Of a stretch of DNA of 64,000 bases, positions 25,213 through 34,727 are shown one piece after another (the first letter of the stretch is position 1; each line of letters opens with the position of its first letter). This DNA comes from Nemophila menziesii. Taxonomy: Eukaryota > Streptophyta > Magnoliopsida > Boraginales > Hydrophyllaceae. The translations under genes and the position numbers were made by a program. The notes beneath the pieces were generated by a model. The model saw only the letters and a program-made list of their open reading frames with translations. It did not search any database and was not told where the DNA came from. Location: positions 2,170,001-2,234,000 of the forward strand of contig JARWIR010000061.1 in assembly GCA_029959085.1 (NCBI GenBank), given 5' to 3'.

Positions 25213-25323
25213 ACACCAAACCTAAAAACCTGAGAAAGATAAACAAACAAAAAGCGTAAAACTGATAAAATAAAGTAAATGCAACTATCACTAAAGGATA
25301 AACACCGTGGTCACACGCTACCG

Positions 25324-25341
25324 TCCCCGGCAGCGGCGCCA
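25324..25341 (-). other. Gypsy A primer binding site (tRNA-Asp)
   Basis: Minus-strand TGGCGCCGCTGCCGGGGA, six bases from the 5' LTR, is complementary to the 3' end of plant tRNA-Asp with one mismatch. This is the PBS type known for Athila elements. Confidence 0.9.
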
Positions 25342-25347
25342 AAAACT

Positions 25348-26910
25348 TGGTGGTCCTTTGTGTGTTCTAAAATAAATGCAATAAATAATCGAACCACAAC
25401 CGCAAGTGTACGGTTGTCCCAAGTAGTATAAATGAGAAAACAGATTCGTTCCAAGGACGGGATGGTTGACTACAATGCTTATCTATTAATGATTGATTGC
25501 ACTTATGAAAGCAATTAAAGATAATATGTTTGTTTGGTTTTGTATTAATATTAAGTAAATGAAAGACAATTATTAAAATGCAAATAAAAGCTAAGACGCA
25601 AATAAAATGATGTAAAACGCAGTATGAGAAGTAGCACTTGAGAACGCAAGGATCCTCCCAATCCTATTTCCTAACTTATGTTGTTTAAGGGCTAAATTGG
25701 TCAATTACAATGGTCGGGATTCTAAATTCCTTATACCCCCGTCAGGGTGGACTATAAGGCGATCCTAGAGTGTCACTAGTCCCGTCAGGGTAAATATGAT
25801 CCACTTTTGGATGTTTAAGTTTTATTACCTCATTGGCCCTAGAATTAGCTAAGTTCGTCAGAATCAATAGCTTCTATCCTAGATTGAATAATTGGTTCTG
25901 TATCTAAACCCTCCGTCAGGATGAGCCAATCGCCACTAATTGGAATAGCCTAAATACTAACACCTGTTCCTAGTTCATGACGCTAAAAACAGTAAATATT
26001 CTCAATTTATCGAAAAGAGTAAAAGCCCCAATCTAATTTAATTTAACAGAAACCCAAATTCAACATTCGTAATTCAATAAGATTGGGATTCACCCATTAA
26101 TTGTTCTCAAGCACTATTAAATGTTTAGCTCATATTGAAAAGAAAAACTAAATTAAATGTAAAGGAATTCATATTTGATTACAAAATTAAAGATAAAAAG
26201 AACCTAATTTTCGGAATAGGAATGACTACGAACGGAGATATAGACCCTCTCCAGCTCTTGTAGCTTCTTCTTTCTTCCTTCTGTTGCTTCTCTCTGGTGA
26301 TTTTAATCTTGCAGAATGTGAATTGTTTTAAAAATAGAAGTCAAAGGCTGGTTTTATATGTGTAAAAACGGATTAGGGCTTGGACTTAAGAATAAAACAC
26401 TAATTAAATGTCCAAGCCCAAATTCTATGCCCAAAATCCCGTAACTGCTGATACACCTTCACTAAAACGGCTTTTCCCGATTCGTTATGACTCTGATTGA
26501 CCTCATTCCAGTTGCTAAAGTTCCGTAACTTGATAAGGAATGTTTTCTCTTCAAAGGTCAGCGGCTAAATCATCACTTAAGCACCTCGAAATCAGCAATC
26601 TATGGCCTGGAAAATGGATTTTCAGCTCTAAAAATAATATATTCGGGATTTATCTTCAAGTCTTGACTCTATCTCTTGATCTTTGACTTTCTCCTCGGAT
26701 TCCTCTTCTAGCTAACATCTAAAACCTGTAAACTTTACACTAAAAATACCAATATTACGCGCAAATGTTTAATAAATTAAAAATGCTAGAAATAAAAGAG
26801 GAAAATCATATTATTGCATATTTAGTCCAAAAGTCTATCAAATTGATTAAATAAACACCAAAAATGATGTCTTTTAACGGTCGAAAATAAGAACAATTAG
26901 GGAGACATCA
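25348..26910 (-). repeat. Gypsy A 5' LTR
   Basis: 1563 bp, starting TGGTGGTCC and ending GAGACATCA, the partner of 14188-15750. In the direction of transcription it is followed by the PBS. Confidence 0.95.
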
Positions 26911-27009
26911 GGGTCTCTTGTACCATCTTGGAAAAAGCCTATATGGGCTATAAAAAGAAAATCCACTAACCCTCATGGACCCAAACCGAATTGGGTACCT
27001 AAAACTTAA
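26911..27009 (+). pseudogene. C1 gag, C-terminal end
   Basis: It starts with the TSD copy GGGTC and continues the gag frame of C1 (GSLVPSWKKP) to a TAA stop at 27007-27009. C2 gag ends in the same way (SLIPSWEKP, stop at 30441-30443). The protease then begins in the +1 frame after a T-rich stretch ending in TAG (27010-27026), so gag and pol are not in one frame here. Confidence 0.75.
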
Positions 27010-27028
27010 TCATTGTTGTTTGTAGGGA

Positions 27029-27991
27029 TTGAGCATCAAGAAGCAAAATATATGGATTGTTGATAGTGGATGCTCTAGACATATGACCGGGAACTCTTCA
27101 TTATTTACACATCTCTATAAAACAAAAGGTGATAAAGTTACTTTTGCCGACAATACTAAAAAACGTGTTTTGGGTAAAGGTAATATCGGTAATATGGATT
27201 CTTTACTTATCTCAAATGTTTTGCTTGTTGAGGGTCTATCTTTTAACTTGCTTAGTATTAGTCAACTATGTGATGTTGGTTATTTTGTTAAATTTGAAGC
27301 ATCTAGATGTATTGTGTTTAAAAACGATGATTTAAATACTATTTTTATTGCTAAGAGATCCGATATTGTTTTTATAGTTGATCTTGAAAGTCTTATTTGT
27401 CAACATATTATATGATTGTCCGTGGTTAATGATAGTTGGCTTTGGCATAGACGTTTAGGTCATGCTAGCATGGATTTAATTTCAAAATTATCTAGAAAAA
27501 ATCTTGTTGTTGGATTGCCTATTTATAAGTTTGATAAAGATAAACTATGTGATGCTTGTCAACTCGGTAAACAACATCGTTCTTCTTTTAAACCCATAAA
27601 TAAGGTCATCACCATTAGGCCACTTCAATTATTGCACATGGATCTTTTTGGACCCGTTGATGTCACTAGTCTAGGAGGATCTAGATATGTATTTGTTGTT
27701 ATTGATGACTACACTAGATATACATGGGAGATGTTCCTTGCTTTAAAAAATCAAGCCTTCAATGAATTTGCAAAACTTTGTAGAAAGGTGCAAAATGAGA
27801 AAGGCTACTCTATTACATGCATTCGTAGTGATAATGGTAGTGAATATGTGAATTCTCCTTTTGTGCATTTTTGTGATGAATTTGGCATTGAGCATAATTT
27901 TTCGCCTCCTAGAACTCCCCAACAAAATGGGGTAGTAGAAAGGAAAAATTGGACTCTACAAGAAATGGCAAGGACAATGTTAAAAGAACAT
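27029..27991 (+). pseudogene. C1 pol: protease, GAG-pre-integrase, integrase (first part)
   Basis: The aspartic protease is recognised from IVDSGCSRHMTGN near 27053-27095. A TGA at 27413-27415 is the only stop, and the frame continues with the zinc-binding H...H...C..C region (LWHRRLGHAS, CDACQLGKQ) and the integrase core. The core has D in HMDLFGP, D in RSDNGSEY and E in VVERKN, the complete DDE set. C2 interrupts it at 27991 within the integrase C-terminal part, and the frame is resumed exactly at 34728. Confidence 0.92.
27987..27991. repeat. TSD AACAT of C2 (left)
   Basis: AACAT occurs here and at 34723-34727 on either side of C2. Confidence 0.93.
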
Positions 27992-28324
27992 TGTTGGCAT
28001 ATTGCCCCCATCGATTAGTTGTTTTAATGTGACAAATCCTCTATTGTTTAGTGTTCTAATTATACTTTATTTACATTCTTTATCTTGCACTCTAATTCAT
28101 CAAAAAGCACACTCTTTATCATTAAGATCAAAGCTTTATTATCATATCCTAAGTAGCTAATTTTCATACCATTACTTTTAACCTTATCTTATGTGTACAT
28201 TGAGAATTAGCTTTCATGATCAACAACAAAGTTTCTTAAAATGATGTTTACTACAACTCTCGTGAAGAAAACTTTTCCATCCGAGCAACTAATCAAAATA
28301 TCATAATTTCCATGTCAGTAAGAA

Positions 28325-28456
28325 CCGGGTACCCGCATTTGGTAAAACCGGGAACCCGGTTTGGTGAAGCTCAAGTCAACATCAAGCTCCTTATAGTCGT
28401 TATGTAACCGTTGCAATTGAAACCGGGTACCCGCATTTGGGAAACCGGGAACCCGG
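28325..28456 (+). promoter_or_regulatory. Two palindrome pairs in C2 LTR promoter
   Basis: Pair 1 is CCGGGTACCCGC at 28325 and CCGGGAACCCGG at 28348 (23 bp apart). Pair 2 is CCGGGTACCCGC at 28423 and CCGGGAACCCGG at 28445 (22 bp apart). The TATA box follows about 55 bp after pair 2. The same pair type lies upstream of the C2 accessory ORF (30873 and 30896). Confidence 0.85.
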
Positions 28457-28484
28457 TTTGGCACAAAGTATCCCACCAACTTTA

Positions 28485-28516
28485 TAACCGTTGGGAACTT
28501 TCTTGTGCTATAAATA
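28485..28516 (+). promoter_or_regulatory. C2 LTR core promoter: MSA-type motif and TATA box
   Basis: 28485-28495 read on the minus strand is CCCAACGGTTA (MSA consensus). TATAAATA lies at 28509-28516. In the 3' LTR the Myb motif is kept (33880-33890) but the TATA box is deleted (GTGATATGACC at about 33899-33910). Confidence 0.7.
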
Positions 28517-28961
28517 TGGCCTCTTTGAAGGAGAAACTTACATCCTACACTTCAACTATTATACATATCATTCTCCTACAAAATTAGAGGTCTCAAGCTA
28601 TCAAAGTTAATCATCCAAGCTTGATCAAGATCTTAAACCAATAAGCTTCAAAGTTATTATCTACTCAAGAGGAGTTTACATTCTTATAGTTATATCTACT
28701 CTTTAGGAGATTATTTAGCAAAGTTGTTTCACCCTTTAAACACTTTGTATTTATCCTCATAAGTCTAGTTCTTGTAATAGATAGGTTAAGAGAGAATTTG
28801 AGTATCGGGAGTATACTCGGTGTCCTTGTGTTGTGATTACACAAGAGTTTCCTTCGTGGTTTCGAAGAGGTTGTCCTTCTTGTTATCGAAGAGGTTGTAA
28901 GGGTTATTGTGTTCTCGACCCGGTTAAGAGAGACACGGGAGCTTAGTGAAAAGCTTGAAAT

Positions 28962-29037
28962 CCTAAGGAGGCTTCCTTAGGTAGTGGATGTAGGGAAACC
29001 GAACCACTATAAATCGTGTGTATCTTTCTATCCCTAC
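28962..29037 (+). other. Conserved hairpin plus pseudoknot-like block in C2 LTR
   Basis: CCTAAGG/CCTTAGG form a 7-bp stem (28962-28981). TAGTGG (28982) can pair with CCACTA (29004), and GTAGGG (28990) with CCCTAC (29032). It is the counterpart of the C1 block at 12117-12192. Confidence 0.5.
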
Positions 29038-29335
29038 ACTATTTACTTTCCGCACTTTACATGTTTGATTATATGCTTACTAGTATGAATATTGTGATTA
29101 TGTTTATCTAACTAATCAAACTTTGGTCTTCTAAGTTAGTAAGAGAATAGATAATCGATTTACTTGTTTAACTTATATATCGAACCTCTTACTTATCCTT
29201 TGCATGATCCCATAAGTGTTTGATATATTAGTTGACTTAGAAGTTTTCTCTTAAACTTATAATTGTCCAAAAGATTTTTAATTAGGCATTAATCTTATTA
29301 GTAATCCTATTCACCCCCCCTCTAGGACTTTCAAT

Positions 29336-29348
29336 TGGTATCAGAGCC
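29336..29348 (+). other. C2 primer binding site (initiator tRNA-Met)
   Basis: TGGTATCAGAGCC two bases after the LTR is the canonical Copia PBS. Confidence 0.93.
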
Positions 29349-29390
29349 TAACTCTACGTGAATAGCTTAATCGTTAGTAGAGTAAACGAT

Positions 29391-30443
29391 ATGGAATATA
29401 ATCTTTTGGAAGAGTCGTCTTCTACCCGACCTCCACTTTTTGTAGGAACTTACTATTTTGCTTGGAGAACAAAAATGGAGGAATTTATCAAAGCCGAAGA
29501 TCCCGATCAATGGAGAATCGTTATAGATGGTCCATTCGTTCCATATAAAGAGGAATTAAATGAAGCGGGAGTTATTAAGCTAAATCAAGAAGAAAAAGAT
29601 TATGATGAACTCACCATTGAGGATAATGCTAAGCTCACTCAAAAAGCAAAACCGATGTACACTCTAATTTGTGGAATATCCGAAGAGATTTTCTCACAAA
29701 TGTTAGATTGTAATTCCGCAAAAGAGCTTTGGGATCGTTTGGAGTTTCTATATGGAATTGTCGAGAATGATGAAGAAAAAGAAAGCTTAATCCATGATGA
29801 ATCTCATGACAATCCTAAACCAAACCATGAGGTAGCAATCTATCCCAACTCTTTGTCACCTCCATATAATTATGATGATATTAGGCATATTTCATCCCTT
29901 CTAAAAATTCTTGATTCTCAAATCCATTTGAATAACCTTATGTTGAAAAAGGCTAAAGTTGAGCAAAAGAATTGTTTTAATTGTTGTATCACTTTAGATG
30001 ATATTTTGGGAAATACTAAAAACCCTTGTTTTGAAAATATTTTCTTTTCAAATAAAAGTCAACATCCTATGAAGAAAAATATAGAAGGTTTTGAAAAAGT
30101 GGATGAAGCATTTTCCCTTGCTCTTAAAACTTTAGAAAATCATCCCTATTTAAATGTTACTCCATTTGATGAAAATGATCTTTTTAAAGAAAAATTATAT
30201 TTGAGTGATAATTTGGATATTCAAAAGAATGAGAAAAAATCGTGTTCAAAACCCTCTCATGATAGTTCTATTAGAAAAAGAAGTTCTTGCAATTATTGTG
30301 GTAAACCCGGTCATCATGTTTCTACATGTCATTACCACAAACAACTTGAATACGGGTCTTTAATACCCTCGTGGGAAAAACCGACATGGATCGTGAAAAG
30401 TATTAATCGTGTTCCCGGATCCATTTCACCTTGGATACCATAG
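29391..30443 (+). CDS. C2 shortened gag
   Basis: An open frame of 350 codons from ATG 29391. The N-terminus (STRPPLFVGTYYFAWRTKMEEF) matches Copia gag, and the CNSAKELWDRLEF segment marks the start of the UBN2-type region. The protein then jumps at about residue 135 to a linker and the C-terminal knuckle CNYCGKPGHHVSTCHYHK (CCHC, about 30288-30341). The central part of the gag domain present in C1 is absent. The frame is open despite 2% LTR divergence. It could retain RNA binding through the knuckle, but with the capsid-type part deleted it may not assemble on its own. Confidence 0.75.
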   Translation: MEYNLLEESSSTRPPLFVGTYYFAWRTKMEEFIKAEDPDQWRIVIDGPFVPYKEELNEAGVIKLNQEEKDYDELTIEDNAKLTQKAKPMYTLICGISEEIFSQMLDCNSAKELWDRLEFLYGIVENDEEKESLIHDESHDNPKPNHEVAIYPNSLSPPYNYDDIRHISSLLKILDSQIHLNNLMLKKAKVEQKNCFNCCITLDDILGNTKNPCFENIFFSNKSQHPMKKNIEGFEKVDEAFSLALKTLENHPYLNVTPFDENDLFKEKLYLSDNLDIQKNEKKSCSKPSHDSSIRKRSSCNYCGKPGHHVSTCHYHKQLEYGSLIPSWEKPTWIVKSINRVPGSISPWIP

Positions 30444-30872
30444 TAATATTTTATTGTAGGTGTTGAGCGTCAAGAAATTGAAATGATATACAAAAAGACG
30501 CTCAAATCTCGTAAAAGAAAAATCCGGTGAATTCTTTCCTTCTTTTCTTTTTTAGATTGTGTTCTATTATGTGTTTATGTGTTTTATCCTCTATGTGCTA
30601 ATATCTTGCAAGTCTTGACCTTTTCATGCTTAATATTGCTTAGTTTTTACATTGGGTCTTTTTATACTTTTAAAAAATATAGGGGTCTTTGTGCAATAAA
30701 CTGTTTTCTCTATTTTCGTGATTTCCTTTTCATAATTTTTCATAACAAAAATTATTTTGGAAGTTTTATAACATGTCTAAACTATTGGGGAGCTTTCGAA
30801 TTGGTTTCGGGTGATTTTGCAAAATGCTTTTTTCCAGTTTTAACCTTTTTCGTCGAGGCCTACGAAAGGAAA
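30444..30872 (+). other. C2 deletion junction and leader of accessory ORF
   Basis: No gene. The beginning of the C1-like protease leader (GTTGAGCGTCAAGAA, near 30462) is followed within about 100 bp by sequence homologous to C1 49710-49850, so about 2.9 kb of pol is missing between the two. Confidence 0.7.
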
Positions 30873-30907
30873 CCGGGCACCCGGTTTTGGTGAATGCGGG
30901 AACCCGG
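30873..30907 (+). promoter_or_regulatory. Palindrome pair upstream of C2 accessory ORF
   Basis: CCGGGCACCCGG (30873-30884) and GCGGGAACCCGG (30896-30907) are 23 bp apart, 160-195 bp before ATG 31067. The pair and its flanks (GAATGCGGG, GGTTCC, GCTGTG) resemble the Gypsy B unit at 41151-41200. Confidence 0.85.
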
Positions 30908-31066
30908 TTCCAGTGCTGTGTACAGCCCGAATTGGTCAAAACCCATGGTCTTCTCTCTTATTCTTTCACTTCTCAAAACGTTTTCTTCTCCTCTCTCTCT
31001 CAAAAACGAAAACCCCCTTTTCAAAACCCTAACTCACTCCATTAAACCTTCATCATCTCCTTGGCC

Positions 31067-32398
31067 ATGGCTTCCAAAGACAAAGCCCACATGGTTTCTT
31101 CTTCTTCCAAAGCTTCTAGAGCTTCAAGGGCTTCCAAAAACAAAAGAATCATAGATGAAGAAGATGAAGAAATTGAGATAGATTCAATTTATGAAGATGA
31201 AGAAGATGATTTAGAGCTTGAAGAAGAACCCACAAAACAAAGAATGGTGAGGAAAAACATCAAGGTTCTTTAGGGAAGATCAATTTCATCTCTTTCACTA
31301 AGTGCCTCTATCTCCTTGGTAAATGGCTCAAATTCTAATCTCTTCCAATTATTTCAATTTCAAGGATTATATTTTTTCCTATCTTTAGAAAATAAGTCTT
31401 ATCAATCCTTAGTTAATGATTTTTACAAAAACATCCTTCCTCTAGATTGTGAATCTTGCTCTCTTAAATCAATTGTGTCAAACAAAAACCTTTCAATTAC
31501 TCCAAAAACCATTGAAAAAGCTTTTGAACTTCAAAATAGTGGATATGAGAATTTTATTGTCTCGGGTTGGAATAGAAGTAAAGAAATGATTGATATCCCT
31601 TTGAAAAACGAGGTTGAAGCTTTTATGTCATCGAAAATGATTCAATCCCATACTCAACCTTGGTTATCGAGTTTATTCTCTCCGGATATTCGTTTGGCAC
31701 ATAAAATTATCTTGTTTTGTCTTTTAGGAAAGGATAGAAAGGATGGAACAATTGCTCCCTATGAAGCAATCCTTTTATTTCATCTTTATTCAAAAAGGCC
31801 TATCAATTTTTGTAAAATTTTCATTCGTAACTTGGATTATCGTGCTCATTCGAGCTCTACCATACCCTACGGGATTGCTCTTAGTTATCTCTTGGTCAAT
31901 GTTAAGAAAATATCTCTCTCTCTTGACCCTCGTGATTTAGAACCAACTTGGAGGTTTGATATTGCTTTTTTGAAAACTATGAAAATCTTCATTTACAATG
32001 GAGAATACATTGATAAGCATATTTTTGATCATCTTCCCGAAAATCTTCGAAAAACTATCTTGAAAAATGTTAGGCTAAATATCACCTCCTCGGGTCCCAC
32101 TATTGAGTCTCTTAACATTCCTTCCCGTGAGGTTATGCCTATTGATCCTCCTCCGTTTTATCGTACTTCCCGTCCTAAATCTTCCATTGGTTCTTCTTCA
32201 AATTTTGCTACTAAAGATGATCTTGATAAATTTGAATCTACCTTGCTAAATGTTTTCAAAGAGGGTTTTGCGGAAATCAAAGGATGGTTTGAAAATATGA
32301 ATAATCGAATTGAGGGCTTGAGGGACGAAGTTTCATGTCTTCGTGATGATCTTGGAAATGGAAGAAGGTCTAGGAGCCGCTCTCCTCGGAATTCTTGA
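31067..32398 (+). pseudogene. C2 accessory ORF with one in-frame stop
   Basis: ATG 31067 (GGCCATGG context) opens a Ser/Lys-rich then strongly acidic N-terminus. A single TAG at 31271-31273 interrupts it, and the same frame continues without a break to 32398 (443 codons in total). The core aligns by eye with the C1 protein (GRS/GRI, LVNDFYKN/LVEEFYTN, IAPYEAILLFHL/LIPYKTYLLFLI). The tail has a predicted coiled coil (about 32210-32350) and ends in GRRSRSRSPRNS, an RS-dipeptide motif as in nuclear SR proteins. It could be a simple null mutation or a leaky stop. No membrane segment is seen. Confidence 0.75.
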
Positions 32399-33386
32399 TT
32401 ATCTTGCTTGGAGTTTTTGGGGTGCTTTTTGGAGAAAAATTTAACCTCGATTATCTTTTAGTATTTGCCTTTATTTCATGTCTTTAGTTTCGTTTGTTGA
32501 ATTTGCTTTGTTTGAACTTGTCTACTTTCATATTTTGTTAGCTTGATCTCTCTATGTTCCGGTTTATAACGTTTTGACGTTATGGTTATGGTTTATGTTT
32601 ATGAATTTTTTTTTTATTTTGATTGGTTGTGTTTTGGATTAAATTAATTGTGTTGCTATCATGTTTTTATCTTAGTTTGGATATTATCTTGTGTTGCTAA
32701 TTATCTCTTGTTGTTGTAGTTGATATTGCAATCTAGCTCTTCTAAATCATACATATTGCATTTTTAGCCTCTAAAATTTCAATAATTGCATTTTAGTCCC
32801 CACATTATATAAATTGCACTTTGACCCCACATTTTTATAAAATTACACCAAAGTGCCAAAGTGGACTTCATAATCTTTCACATGTAATAATTTGCCATTA
32901 TAGTCCAAATCTTTTGAAAAATTGCATTTTAAACTCTAAACTTTGCAAAATTGCATTTTTCTTTCATGCTTCATCTAATTGAGCTTTGTGCATTTCAATT
33001 AGTTAAAATGTTTTCTTTGCTCTAAACTTATAAACTCTTTATATTGTTTTCTAAAAACTATTCACTTGAGGTTTAGCTCTTCGTCGTTAATTATGGGTTA
33101 TACATTTATTATCCCGTCTTTTTGATGAAGACAAAGGGGGAGAAATATGTGCACTAAAACTTTCAAAATTTGCACTTTACAAAACTCACAAATGCATATC
33201 ATTTTCATAAAAATACACTTTGACTTAATGCTTGTTGTGAGGGGGAGTTAGACTCCATATGTGCTTTATTCCTTAACATCTTGTATGCACATTGATAGGG
33301 GGAGCATAACTCCTTTAGAGACTAAACTTTCATATCGTTCCTAGGTGTTTTAGTGAAGGATTTGTCATCATCAAAAAGGGGGAGAT
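32399..33386 (+). other. C2 3' UTR and polypurine tract
   Basis: No ORF; T-rich sequence with repeated TTGCATTTTAG-like words (32740-32960). The PPT AAAAAGGGGGAGA (33373-33385) directly precedes the 3' LTR. A second similar purine run, AAAGGGGGAGAAA, lies at about 33132-33145. Confidence 0.8.
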
Positions 33387-34722
33387 TGTTGGCATATTGC
33401 CCCCATCGATTAGTTGTTTTAATGTGACAAATCCTCTATTGTTTAGTGTGCTAATTATACTTTATTTATATTCTTTATCTTGCACTCTAATTCATCAAAA
33501 AGCACAATCTTTATCATTTAGATCAAAGCTTTATTATCATATCCTAAGTAGCTAATTTTCATACCATTACTTTTAACCTTATCTTATGTGTACATTGAGA
33601 ATTAGCTTTCATGATCAACAACAAAGTTTCTTAAAATGATGTTTACTACAACTCTCGTGAAGAAAACTTTTCCATCCGAGCAACGAATCAAAATATCATA
33701 ATTTCCGTGTCAGTAAGAACCGGGTACCCGCATTTGGTAAAACCGGGAACCCGGTTTGGTGAAGCTCAAGTCAACATCAAGCTCCTTATAGCCGTTATGT
33801 AACCGTTGAAATTGAAACCGGGTACCCGCATTTGGGAAACCGGGAACCCAGTTTGGCACAAAGTATCCCACCAACTTTATAACCGTTGGGAACTTTCTTG
33901 TGATATGACCTCTTTAAAGGAGAAACTTACCTCTTACACTTCAACTATTATACATATCATTCTCCTACAAAATTAGAGGTCTCAAGCTATCAAATTTAAT
34001 CATCCAAGCTTGATCAAGAGCTTAAACCAATAAGCTTCAAAGTTATTATCTACTCAAGAGGAGTTTACATGCTTATAGTTATATCTACTCTTTAGGAGAT
34101 TATTTAGCAAAGTTGTTTCACCCTTTAAACACTTTGTATTTATCCTCTTAAGTCTAGTTCTTGTAATAGATAGATTAAGAGAGAATTCAAGTATCGGGAG
34201 TATACTCGGTGTCCTTGTGTTATGATTACACAAGAGTTTCCTTCGTGGTTTCGAAGAGGTTGTCCGTCGTGTTATCGAAGTGGTTGTAAGGGTTATTGTG
34301 TTCTCGACCCGGTTAAGAGAGACACGGGAGCTTAGTGAAAAGCTTGAAATCCTAAGGAGGCTTCCTTAGGTAGTGGATGTAGGGAAACCGAACCACTATA
34401 AATCGTGTGTATCTTTCTATCCCTACGCTATTTACTTTCCGCACTTTACATGTTTGATTATATGCTTACTAGTATGAATATCGTGATTATGTTTATCTAG
34501 CTAATCAAACTTTGGTCTTCTAAGTTAGTAAGAGAATAGATAATCGATTTACTTGTTTAACTTATATATCGAACCTCTAACTTATCCTTTGCATGATCCC
34601 ATAAGTGTTTGATATATTAGTTGACTTAGAAGTTTTCTCTTAAACTTATAATTGTCCAAAAGATTTTTAATTAGGCATTAATCTTATTAGTAATCCTATT
34701 CACCCCCCCTCTAGGACTTTCA
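33387..34722 (+). repeat. C2 3' LTR
   Basis: 1336 bp, partner of 27992-29333. It lacks the TATA box because of a short deletion, and one palindrome carries a substitution (CCGGGAACCCAG). Confidence 0.95.
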
Positions 34723-34727
34723 AACAT

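Larger units (their letters stand above)
14188..26910 (-). mobile_element. Gypsy A: Athila-type LTR retrotransposon
   Basis: Complete in structure: 1563-bp LTRs at 14188-15750 and 25348-26910 (5' LTR on the right), tRNA-Asp PBS, gag-pol, palindrome array, accessory ORF, long 3' UTR and PPT. The LTRs differ at about 38 positions by hand count (2.4%). Gag-pol carries several stops and frameshifts and the accessory ORF is frameshifted, so it is not autonomous. It belongs to the same family as Gypsy B. Confidence 0.96.
27992..29333 (+). repeat. C2 5' LTR
   Basis: It starts TGTTGGCATATTGCC and ends GGACTTTCA. It holds two palindrome pairs, one MSA-type motif, a TATA box and the conserved folded block. 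Confidence 0.95.
27992..34722 (+). mobile_element. C2: pol-less non-autonomous Copia element
   Basis: It has LTRs of 1342 and 1336 bp, a Met-tRNA PBS, a shortened gag, an accessory ORF and a PPT, but no protease, integrase, RT or RNase H. The sequence passes from the start of the protease region (about 30462-30520) into the region that follows pol in C1 (matching 49710-49850 of C1). The LTRs differ at about 28 positions by hand count (2.1%). It must have been moved by enzymes from another element of the SIRE type. Confidence 0.92.

Noticed and set aside
25324..25341. tRNA-Asp gene fragment
   Set aside because: Only the 18 nt complementary to the tRNA 3' end, next to an LTR: this is the primer binding site (same at 47268-47285).
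28425..28500. Repeated AACCGTTG words in the C2 LTR as extra MSA sites
   Set aside because: Only 28485-28495 fits the full consensus; the copy near 28417 has a G at a required C position.
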